Origin: Schistocerca nitens | Taxonomy: Eukaryota; Arthropoda; Insecta; Orthoptera; Acrididae | Direction of reading: 5' to 3' | Assembly (NCBI RefSeq): GCF_023898315.1 | Contig: NC_064622.1 | Coordinates: forward strand, 167,916,178 to 167,980,177 | DNA: 64,000 bases | Shown: one piece after another, positions 20,560 through 30,230 of the stretch | Layout: each line of letters opens with the position of its first letter | Position numbering within the stretch: position 1 is the first letter of the stretch | The notes under the pieces: generated by a model | The model's database searches: none | What the model saw: the letters and a program-made list of their open reading frames with translations, nothing else | Told to the model about the DNA's origin: nothing | Made by a program: the position numbers and the translations under genes

Positions 20560-23321
20560 TGTATGTGTATGTAATAAGTGTGCTTCAAGCCACCGTGGTG
20601 ACACATTCGACTTCGAACACTTCTAACAATATCATCGCTACAAGGTCGCGCAAACTTGACCGATCTCCCACGTATTGGCCATCCGCACAGAATTATGACT
20701 CCTGCATTGTTGGAACATGAGGACACTCTCATTCGAGGTGAACAATGGATTACAATCAGACACCTCACTGCTTAACTGGACGTCTCTGCTGGAAGTGCTG
20801 ATAGACTCGTCCACCAGTCGAGGTTCTCAAAGGTGCTGGGTTCTTCACCGCCTAACAGAAGACCATGAAGAGCAACGAAGGATCATTTCTGCAGAACTAC
20901 TTGGGCGTTACGAGGATGATCGTGACAATTTTTTGTCCAACACTGTCACAGGCCATGTAACAAGGGTTCATCACTTCAAACAGGAAACAAAACGGCAACC
21001 CACTGAGTGGCGCCATGACACCTTTCCTCCGAAGAAAGCCGCACACTCATTCAGGAAAGTCATGGCGACGGCTTTCTGGCACTCTGAAGTGATTATTCTT
21101 TTTAATGTCCTTCCTCATGGTGCAACGATCTACTCTGGAGCCTATTGTGCTACCCTCGTGAAATTAATGATACGACTTCAGCCACAAAAATTCGATGAAC
21201 GTCTCCTTCCCTGTGACAATGCAAGGCCTTACACAAATCAGCACACCCAAGTGGAGCTCACAAAATTTCACAGGGCCGTTCTTCCTCATCTGCCCTACAG
21301 CCTGCAACTCCCACTTTCCGACTTTCATTTGTTTACCCCAATGAAGGACGCGCTCCACCGAGAAGCAGTACATCAATGACGGGGATGATTGATACTGATG
21401 CAGCAAAACGTTGGCCCCTGCGTCGACCAGTAGAGTGGTACCACGCTGCTATAAAGGCGATCACAGTAAGGTGGCGTAAGGCCGTCGCATTGAACGGAGA
21501 TTACGTTGAAATATATAGTTTTATAGCCAAAAGTGTGGGGAATAATGTGATCTATTGGAATCCTAAATAAAACTGAGCCATGCTGCGGCTTGCGTTGGTG
21601 CTGTTTGTGGGTTTCTGTCCTCTGTTGGAGGCCAGACGGTATCGTTTAGTTGGCATGGTTGCAGTTGTTTGTCTGCTTCTCGTGTTGACTGGCGCTACTT
21701 GGTTTCGCAAGCGCTGTCTGTCCTTTAGTGCCAGCAGCGGCGGTTACTGATATGTAGTAAATGTGGCCCTATCTTTTGGGCGACGTCGTGATTCTTGGTA
21801 GGGTCAGTGTGTAGTTCGGTGGGGGACTCAGGAGGAGCCAGATCCGCGCGGTGCGTCAACACGCCGGGACTGCTGGCGGCGTCCATGGACTACCCGATCA
21901 CATGGTCACGAGGGTGTACGACCTCGTCGTAAACCGAATCCTGCTAGCTTGAGTGCATTTGGATTCAAGTAGAGATCTTTCGATTCTCCAGTGACTTGGG
22001 TTCGTGTTGCTGCTCGTACTGTTGCCGAGGTGAAGAGCAGCGAGTGGAGTGCTTGGGGAAGGCGGATCTGATTAGCTATCCTGGACTTCTGATTACTGTT
22101 TATTGCGTTCAGTTTGTTATTATTTGTTAAGTTCAACCAGCGTATTTTTCCTGTCTCGTGGCCGCTAATGCCGCAGTTACCTGCCATGGGGGTTAGTGTA
22201 TGTAACAGCAGCGTACGTTTCCTCGCCTTGCCGCTGTTGTCCGGTGAGGCGTCTAGTTTTGTAGTTTTGACAGCTTTTTTGATTGCAGTTTTGTTGGCGA
22301 TTCTTATGTTGCTTCCTTTCTCGTTCCAGGCTCTCTAAGCACAGTATTCTGCAGACGGAGTCGGGACTGCCGGTTCCGGCTTTGGCGTGTTTTTACATCT
22401 TTGCATTTCGTTTATTGGACGTCAGGTAGCCTCAGCAAGATTATCACTAGTCATTCGTTAGACTGCCACTAGTCTGAGATTCCATCTTGTGAAGTGAATG
22501 CAACTCTTGGCTGCCTATCTCATCGCTCGCAAAAGTGTTTTTGCCGGACCTACTCAGAGGTCGATTCCTTGGTGCACCATCTGTGACGGGCCCTTGTGTT
22601 TCTTATGTTTTATTATTGTATTTGCTGTTCTATTGTATGTTTCTGAAATGTTTTTATATAATTACCATTCTTAGCGTTACAGCAGGTTTAAGCTACCATG
22701 TTCAGCATCATTTTGTTTCACCTGTTTGTTGGTCAGTTGCTTGTCCTTTTAAATTAACCTGTGCTGTTGTATTCGCTGTTTTGCTCTATGTTTTTTAAAT
22801 TTTTTATATAATTACCATTCTTGGCGTTGCAGCAGGTTTAAATGGTCGTGCTACGAAGTTTACCAACATTTTGTCTCACCCATTTGGTGATCAGTTGCCT
22901 GCCCTTTTAAATTAACCTTTGCTACTGCATTGTTGTTTTACAGTGTGTTTGTTAAACTTTTTTATAATTTCCGTTCTTGGCGTTAAAGGCCTTCAGCCGT
23001 GACTGTGGTTACTTCCCTTAAAATTCTAATTGGGATCACATTTTTTTATTTTTAAAACATTATTTGCGGTGTCTGTATTTTATGCTCATTTGGTAAATTG
23101 TAACACACTGAAAGCACTATTAATTACACAGTTGTTTATTCTTGCATTAATAACGTGTGATATTTATTGCTGAGTCTGGAATTACCGTTATAAAATGTGT
23201 GGAATTGTAAAAGGCCCCATCCACAATCGTAACCGAATCCTACCTTCCTTTACTACCAGGTTTCAAAAACCAATCTGCTTTCAGAAAAAAAAGTGTTGCA
23301 TTACTTATTAAACGCCACGCA
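20560..23321 (+). mobile_element. Mariner-like element split by an LTR-like insertion
   Basis: The plus strand carries mariner transposase: WITIRHLTA…LDVSAGSADRLVHQ (helix-turn-helix, one stop within), LTEDHEEQRRIISAELLGRY, ETKRQPTEW, VMATAFWHSEVIILFNVLPHG with the first Asp region altered, LLPCDNARPYTN with the second Asp, and LPLSDFHLFTPMKDAL with the third. The C-terminus NGDYVEI ends near 21515. The 3' untranslated part stops at 21573 and resumes at 23271 (CTGCTTTCAG…TGCATTACTTATTAAACGCC), reaching TA at 23322. The right terminal repeat is plain; the left one was not found, so the 5' end may be truncated. Confidence 0.85.
21574..23265. mobile_element. LTR-like insertion (possible solo LTR), 1.7 kb
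   Basis: The segment begins TGAGCC, ends GGTTTCA, and is bounded by a 5-bp direct repeat AAAAC (21569-21573 and 23266-23270). It interrupts the mariner 3' untranslated region. TG…CA ends with a 5-bp duplication fit a solo LTR. It has no coding capacity. Its 3' half holds two to three degenerate tandem units of about 165 bp (22640-22990), sharing ATAATTACCATTCTT and GCGTT…CAGCAGGTTTAA. It is an old fossil; family unknown. Confidence 0.6.
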
Positions 23322-23744
23322 TATTGTCTTATGGACCACCTTCGACGAATATATCGACAAAACTTAAGCATTTGAGTGACATTTCCTCATATATTTCTCT
23401 CCTCTTTCCAGCATAGCTAATCCGATAAGAACTTTATTTTAGTACAGATATAAAAAAAGTCTGGTGTACAAAACTAACCACAGCTGATGTCGTTTTGCCG
23501 TGAAGTATGCTCAGCAGCCTTGATCTAACTAGAGCTACGGATCTGGCAGAAACTAATCATTCTTTTTCCAATCGGAAGTTATTTTTTATAAATTACTTAC
23601 GTTCTGCAACGAGCCAGGTGTGGTCGTCCGGATGTGAAGGTCTGTACTGTCAATAAGAGAACGGTTGCGTGATTGGTCACAAGCTTGTTTCATTGCTGAG
23701 AGAGAGAGAAAACTAAATACTGATAACTCTTAGCAAGCAGAAAC

Positions 23745-23965
23745 CTCTGGTTCACAGGGTCTCGGGTTTGATTCGCGGCCTGGTTGGTGATTTTTTCCGT
23801 CCGGGGCTGTGTGTTTGTGTTCTCCTCATCATTTCATCATCAGTCGTGAAAGTGTCGAGACTGTACTGTATAAGGATTGGGAAATTGTACGGGCGCTTAA
23901 TACCGCACAGTTGAGCGCTCCACAAACCAAACATCGTCATCATCATCACAGGTGAGACACCGTAC
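23745..23965 (+). mobile_element. SINE-B, 5'-truncated
   Basis: It lacks the A-box half of the head but keeps the B-box region (GGGTTTGATTCGC) and the body with CATCATTTCATCATC, ending in a short CATCATCATCA tail. It is similar to 11140-11345 and 42612-42834. Confidence 0.72.
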
Positions 23966-24018
23966 GTCACTCATCAGTTTCAAAGAAGCTCAGGAAGCTG
24001 AAGCCCGCGAGGTTGTGC

Positions 24019-24509
24019 CGACGTGTGTTCAGAGCTTAGTATAGTTAGCCCTGCTTCCTTTTTTTTTTTTTTTTAGGCACTAACGCAGACAACATATCAG
24101 CGTAAAAACCTCGAATGTTCAGCCCGCTGTGTAAACGTCCCGTAGAGAATTTACAGATGAAAGTGGGTTCACAGAGAGGCATAAAAGGAGAATTCTTCTC
24201 ACGGGCAATCACGAATGAAACAGGAACAGACTTCGGTGTATAGTTAAAAAAAATTCCCCCTCTGCCCCGTAGAGTAAATGCTTCAAATGGCTCTGGTCAT
24301 CAGCCCCCTAGAACTTAGAACTACTTAAACCTAACTAAGCTAAGGACATCACACACATCCATGCCCGAGGCCGGATTCGAACCTGCGACTCTAGCGGTCT
24401 CGCGGTTCCAGACTGTAACGCCTAGAACCGCTGTGTTCAGAGCTTAGTATAGTTAGCCCTGCTTCCTTTTTTTTTTTTTTTTTTTAAGCACTAACGCAGA
24501 CAACATATC
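24019..24509. repeat. Direct duplication of an ~80-bp unit flanking a truncated SINE
   Basis: GTGTTCAGAGCTTAGTATAG, AGCCCTGCTTCC, a long T run and GCACTAACGCAGACAACATAT occur at 24019-24092 and again at 24431-24509. Between them lies unrelated sequence plus a SINE-A copy. The second unit starts exactly where the SINE loses its head. Confidence 0.85.
24272..24430 (-). mobile_element. SINE-A, head-truncated and internally deleted
   Basis: A minus-strand copy with most of the body. It lacks the ACTATGGGACTTAACATC-type stretch near the tail, and its tRNA-like head is cut off at CTAGAACCGC. The cut coincides with the start of the duplicated unit described at 24019-24509. Confidence 0.85.
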
Positions 24510-25364
24510 TAATTTCAAATGTAATTTTTGAGAACATTTCTCGTGAAGAACAGCGGTTTTTCTGAGTGCATAAAAAGCCTCGATCGCAAGAAAGCTTAAT
24601 TATTGTAGTTACTGGTGTCGATCAGTTACTGACCGTCTTCAGACCTCATACCATGTTGGTATGCGGTGGCAGTGAATGGAGCAGGCGTTACGAACTCCAA
24701 GAATGCCAACTGTGCAAAAGCACGAAGACAACTTCAGCAGGAAAGGATCCTTTAATAGCAAAGAATCCTTCAAGAACACAAAAAAAACTTTAACAGAAAA
24801 TAAGAAGAACTGAAATGATACAAGTTAACTGCTACATAAAGCGAACAGTGCCATATGTTCCCAGCTACAATCCCCATAAACATACGTCGGCGCGACAGGC
24901 AGAGATCTGATGACGTCACGATCCGACGCATACGTTTACGGACACGTACACGGTTATGTAAAAAGTTCGGCTCGCTGATCTTGTTTAAATTTGAAACTGC
25001 TATCTGAGTCTTGATGATGTCTCCTGCATTGGGATACGAAAAGCTAGTCTCAGAAACGTACCTCGAGCTCGGCCTAATTCCCGTAAAAGTAAAACAACCA
25101 AGGACGCAAATATCGGCCGTCAGAACCTGCGTTGTATTATTATTTGAGTAACACAAGAACTTAGATAATAAAATACGAACCTTTCATTAGCGGTTTACAT
25201 ATTTGCATGCATATGCAAACTTATGTACTCGTACTTCTTTGAAGATATCTCTTCGTTCTTGTTTCATTTTCCATGGATGAAAGCACTGATGTTGAATGAG
25301 TTAGTTTATATTCACATTACATATTCATATGTAAAGATCGCTACATGCTGACCATCTACGTGTT
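24510..25364. other. No gene recognised; one hammerhead-like motif
   Basis: A 128-codon minus-strand frame (24770-25156) shows no domain. At 25011-25043 on the plus strand lie TTGATGA, T, stem GTCTCC, loop TGCATT, GGGATAC and GAAA, resembling the hammerhead-like modules elsewhere in the window. Confidence 0.45.
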
Positions 25365-26439
25365 TTTTTAAAATAAATTTTGAGTTAGTAACTCCTACCC
25401 ATCATTTTCTACAGGCAACAAAAATAGAAATTCCTATGCGGAACAGAAGGAATTATCAAGGAATAACTTTTTTTGTTTGTTTTCAAATTTAATTTTGCTG
25501 TCTGTCAGACATTTTATTTCATTGGATAGCTGATAAGATACAGTCTAGTAGAATCATTGTGGACCCACTTTTGTTAAAGACAATCTTAATGTGGAGTAAT
25601 GCATGTTATTTTTCTTTGTTATTGTAGTTACGCACATCATAATTCCTCTTGAACTGCACTGGATTATTTACAGGAAACTTCATTAGAGACTAAATATATT
25701 GTGAGTTAGTAGTCAAAATGCCAACAAGATGATCGTGGGTGAACACCACATATTATTCGTACAGCACATTATTAAGCAATGGACACTTTCTTTCTTAAAG
25801 ATGAATTATCCCAGAACATTATTCCATATGATACTATTGAATGAAAATAAATATACGAATTTGCTACAGGTGTTTCAAAGTGTGAGAGTTTAAACTGGGC
25901 AGTTTGCTAGACTTAACATTGGTGTAGTACCATTAGATGTGCACAGCTGAATATGTCTTTTTTTTTAACTGAAAGTGAAACGATTCACAAAAAAGCACTC
26001 AATAATATTTTTAAGAAAATTATTTGCCGTTTGCTATGCTGCTGTGCTTATGTTTGAACTGGTTACAATACTAGTGCCATCCGCAGGAAGAACTAATTCT
26101 GCTTGTTGTATACTAGACGGAGGGTCGTTTGCATATATAGGAAACAATAGTGGACCTACAACAGAGCCTTGTGGGATACTGTAAGTGGACTCTGCACAGT
26201 CAGAAGAATCTAGCTGCTTACATTGTTTGAATCAATAAGTATAGCTTTCTTCACTCTTTGATTGGACGTGACATCCACTGTTTGTCTGTGCCATCAATTC
26301 CATAAAACCCCAGTTTATATGGGAAAAATGTTGTGATTCACACAGTTACAGAAAATACCAGATGGGGCCATTTTGTTATGTAATGCATGTAAAATTTGTT
26401 GAATGAATGTGTAAATGGCATTCTCAGTTGAGCAACTCT

Positions 26440-26637
26440 GCCGGCCGCGGTGGTCTCGCGGTTCTAGGCGCGCAGTCCGGAACCGTGTGACTGCTACGGT
26501 CGCAGGTTCGAATCCTGCCTCGGGCATGGATGTGTGTGATGTCCTTAGGTTAGTTAGGTTTAAGTAGTTCTAAGTTCTAGGGGACTGATGACCACAGCAG
26601 TTGAGTCCCGTAGTGCTCAGAGCCATTTGAACCATTT
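26440..26637 (+). mobile_element. SINE-A, variant subfamily, inside LINE-C
   Basis: A full-length plus-strand copy with a 12-bp exact target duplication TTGAGCAACTCT (26428-26439 and 26638-26649). Its head reads GTGGTCTCGCGG in place of GTGGCCGAGCGG, and its 3' body reads ACCACAGCAGTT instead of ACCTCAGATGTT. Both changes recur in the copy at 57718-57900. Confidence 0.95.
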
Positions 26638-27084
26638 TTGAGCAACTCTTCTGAAATACAAACTGTAATTTATTGAGGACATTATCGTTGATCTTGTGGG
26701 ATATTATTCTAAAATAAATGAACTTCCCCAAAATTTTGGAAAATGACGTGTCGGTGGTTTTTGACATCTCTCCTGTCACCTTTTTTAAAGAACGGTTTTT
26801 CTCTAAAAAAAATGGCCTGAGTTAGGGTTAATTACATATTTATGAAAAGACAAGGCTACTTAAATGGGAAGAAGTCTTTTCTACTCTGCTGGAAACATCA
26901 TCCAGATAAGCGTTTTCTGTGAGAGACTATAATTTTTGTAATCGCAGAAGTCGAATTTATTGAGCCACCCTAGAATTGTTCATGTAAATTACTTCTTCGA
27001 CGTACTACTTGGAGTTTTTCTTGAACTGCCCGTCCCCATATTTTCTACTGCCTGTAAGAAACGATTATTAGACATATCTACTAC

Positions 27085-28595
27085 TTGTTGTTGTTGTTGT
27101 GGTCTTCAGTCCTGAGACTGGTTTGATGCAGCTCTCCATGCTACTCTATCCTGTGCAAGCTTCTTTATCTCCCAGTACCTACTGCAACCCACATCCTTCT
27201 GAATCTGCTTAGTGTATTGATCTCTTGGTCTCCCTCTACGATTTTTACCCTCCACGCTGCCCTCCAATGCTAAATTTGTGATCCCTTGATGCCTCAGAAC
27301 ATGTCCTACCAACCGATCCCTTCTTCTAGTCAAGTTGTGCCACAAACTTCTCTTCTCCCCAATCCTATTCAATACCTCCTCATTAGTTACGTGATCTACC
27401 CACCTTATCTTCAGCATTCTTCTGTAGCACCACATTTCGAAAGCTTCTATTCTCTTCTTGTCCAAACTGGTTATCGTCCATGTTTCACTTCCATACATGG
27501 CTACACTCCATACAAATACTTTCAGAAACGACTTCCTGACACTTAAATCTATACTAGATGTTAACAAATTTCTCTTCTTCAGAAACGATTTCCTTGCCAT
27601 TGCCAGTCTACATTTTATATCCTCTCTACTTCGACCATCATCAGTTATTTTACTCCCTAAATAGCAAAACTCCTTTACTACTTTAAGTGTCTCATTTCCT
27701 AATCTAATTCCCTCAGCATCACCCGATTTAATTTGACTACATTCCATTATCCTCGTTTTGCTTTTGTTGATGTTCATCTTACAACCTCCTTTCAAGACAC
27801 TGTCCATTCCGTTCAACTGCTCTTCCAAGTCCTTTGCTGTCTGTGACAGAATTACAATGTCATCGGCGAACCTCACAGTTTTTACTTCTTCTCCATGAAT
27901 TTTAATACCTACTCCGAATTTTTCTTTTGTTTCCTTTACTGCTTGCTCAATATACAGATTGAATAACATCGGGGAGAGGCTACAACCCTGTCTCACTCCT
28001 TTCCCAACCACTGCTTCCCTTTCATGCCCCTCGACTCTTATAACTGCCATCTGGTTTCTGTACAAATAGTAAATAGCCTTTCGCTCCTTGTATTTTACCC
28101 CTGCCACCTTCAGAATTTAAAAGAGAGTATTCCAGTCAACATTTTCAAAAGCTTTCTCTAAGTCTACAAATGCTAGAAACGTAGGTTTGCCTTTTATTAA
28201 TCTTTCTTCTAAGATAAGTCGTAAGGTTAGTATTGCCTCACGTGTTCCAACATTTCTACGGAATCCAAACTGATCTTCCCCGAGGTCCGCTTCTACCAGT
28301 TTTTCCATTCGTCTGTAAAGAATTCGCGTTAGTATTTTGCAGCTGTGACTTGTTAAACTGATAGTTCGGTAATTTTCACATCTGTCAACACCTGCTTTCT
28401 TTGGGATTGGAATTATTATATTCTTCTTGAAGTCTCTAGGTATTTCGCCTGTCTCATACATCTTGCTCACCAGATGGTAGAGTTTTGTCATGACTGGCTC
28501 TCCCAAGGCCATCAGTAGTTCTAATGGAATGTTGTCTACTCCCGGGGCCTTGTTTCGACTCAGGTCTTTCAGTGCTCTGTCAAACTCTTCACGCA
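27085..28595 (-). mobile_element. LINE-A copy 2, inserted into LINE-C
   Basis: A 1,511-bp 5'-truncated LINE with a CAA-repeat 3' tail at 27085. The target duplication ATCTACTAC is at 27076-27084 and 28596-28604. It is about 95% or more similar by eye to copy 1 over the shared region. Its coding frame is almost intact, so it is among the youngest LINE insertions here. Confidence 0.95.
27106..28594 (-). pseudogene. LINE reverse transcriptase, 3' part, one premature stop
   Basis: A minus-strand frame of nearly 500 codons is interrupted once: TAA at about 28117-28119 where copy 1 has a Gln codon (LFQILKVAG). Reverse-transcriptase blocks in order: LSRNKAPGVDNIPLELL, NIIIPIPKKAG…NYRTISLTSHSCKILTRIL, GFRRNVGTREAIL, FLAFVDLEKAFENVDW (motif A), GVRQGCSLSPMLFNLYIE, VRFADDIVILSQ (catalytic Asp pair), MNINKSKTRIM and YLGSKITDDGRS. 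The C-terminus has RRMLKIRWVDHVTNEEVLNR and ends AWRAASNQSQD. The upstream endonuclease domain is absent because of 5' truncation. The native protein nicks chromosomal DNA and copies its RNA at the nick. Confidence 0.94.
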
Positions 28596-29194
28596 ATCTA
28601 CTACCTATGACTAATAATTTATAGCCCTACCATTTAAATTAATAGTAGTGTTATCGTATTCTGTTTTTTGTCCTATCTCTCGTTTTACTACATTCCACAT
28701 AGCCATAAGTTTGTTGTTGGAATTACTTGAGTTATTAAACAACCTTTCTTAGAAATTTTAAGTTGTTTTTATAGTGTGCAACCACTGCAGGATCTTTACT
28801 AGTTATTGCCAAAAGATAACTTTCCATTTTTTCATTCAAAAGATATTTTAATTCCTCTAGTGATCCATGGTTTTTTACATGACTGTTTAGTGTCCTTTCT
28901 GATTAGTTTGTGTGGGAAGCTGTTTTCATATAATGATTTGAATTTTGTATCAGTATTTGGTTCGTTACAAATGTCATCCCAGGTCATCCTTTGTAAACTA
29001 TTCTTAAAAATGTCTGTCCTGGAATACGTAATTATTCTGATTTCCACTGAGGAATCTCTATAATGTAAGGCGCTATCGCATTCATTCTAATTAACCGCAC
29101 ACCACGATGAGACAGAGCATTTGTTACCGCATATACAGTTATTTTCTTGCTTTGATCTTCATTAAAGATTTGTCTGTCATTTATCTCTAAAGAG

Positions 29195-29776
29195 CAATAA
29201 AAAGGATAGTAATAAATTATAAACTTAACAATTCATTCAGAGCGTACAATAGAAAGTATCTGATCTGCTGACTGGCCCTACATAATATGCCGTTATCTGC
29301 CTGCAGCGCTTGAAAAGAGGCCAACTAACACGGTAAACAGAGTTCTACCCTGTAGCACTGACATCTCGTAATGCCCAAATAGTGATATCATACCCGATCA
29401 CAACATGATCTTCAGCACAAATTCAAAAAATTTCAATCGACAGGTGAATACTGATGTTTTTTTTCCGTATTCAACCACCTATCACTTTTTCGGGAAAAGC
29501 AGTAAATAGTGGACGAACTAAGTTTTCTTTTATTTGCCTATTTAATTTAATAATTTCATTCTATGTATCTTGAAATTGAGTGAATCAAAATTTTTCAATT
29601 TTTATTCGATTTCTACCTCCATTACAGGAAATAATGGGAATAAATAACGGAAAATCGGTTACTTCAGAAACCGGTTATTTCGAGAGGTTTTAACACTAAG
29701 GTTAAACTATTGTCGAAAAAAAATTTAAAGAAAAGAACAATGTAACCGATGACCGGTAGTTTCAGAGAAAACCGCC
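29195..29776. repeat. Dispersed repeat R1, copy 2 (uninterrupted)
   Basis: It matches the flanks of the mariner at 15835-17031 but has no insertion. The point corresponding to the mariner is at TATGTATC near 29571, where TA is present once. It is non-coding and the family is unrecognised. The end carries GGTTATTTC- and AAAACCGCC-type blocks. Confidence 0.85.
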
Positions 29777-30230
29777 TTGCGTAGTGCAAGGGAGACTTCA
29801 GGTGACCAGATGCTCCAGCCGCCAGGCAAAAGCGGCGCTTCTGATCGCCTCAGTGTCATCTTTTGCCGGAACGTCCGACCACTCAGCTGCTGTGAATCAG
29901 CCGGGGAGACGGGTCGCGGCGGGCGCGCGCGAGCCGCCGCCCGCACCGACGCAAAACTCCCAGCTCGCCCTTCTGATTCACCCTGGGGTAGCACACGCAG
30001 TCGTCGTGTGGCGTGAGCTTGCACAAGGGACGTCCATCATTGCGCCAGTTTCTGCGCAAAAGTGCCGACAGAGTCTGTTGTCTCCGCTATTCCGCGAGGC
30101 GATGGGTGCAAAACGTCGGCCGAGGCGCAACATCGTTAACGTATCGCAACCGTCTGACACGTCATGCCAGAAAGAGGTAGGTGATCACTATTTATTTGCG
30201 ATATTGAACTACTTGTTCACTTTCTAACGA
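29777..30230. other. GC- and CpG-rich patch, possible promoter or repeat leader
   Basis: Within AT-rich surroundings this patch is strongly GC-rich, with dense CpG around 29910-29960 (runs of CGCGGCGGGCGCGCGCG type). An open plus-strand frame of 147 codons (29784-30227) has no recognised domain and may be open only because of the base composition. It directly follows R1 copy 2. It could be a CpG island of an unseen host gene or the leader of an unrecognised transposon. Confidence 0.35.

Larger units (their letters stand above)
25365..29065 (-). mobile_element. Jockey/CR1-like LINE relic (LINE-C), broken by a SINE and a LINE
   Basis: Minus-strand pieces lie in reverse-transcriptase order. PWITRGIKISFE and KDPAVVAHYKNN are at 29050-28740. 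FKKGDRRDVKNH and the following palm are near 26780-26600. AIYTFIQQILHALHNKMAPSGIF and VNHNIF are at 26430-26330, and a GSVVGPLLFPIYA stretch with an altered FADD box (LPADGTS) is near 26170-26080. A thumb segment SYGIMFWDNSS and IICGVHPRSSC follow to about 25730. Stops and frame changes are many. LINE-A copy 2 (27085-28595) and a SINE (26440-26637) were inserted later, each with its own target duplication. The 3' end is approximate. Confidence 0.8.

Noticed and set aside
29784-30227. 147-codon open frame as a host gene
   Set aside because: Its openness is explained by GC-rich composition with few stop codons; no homology is recognised.
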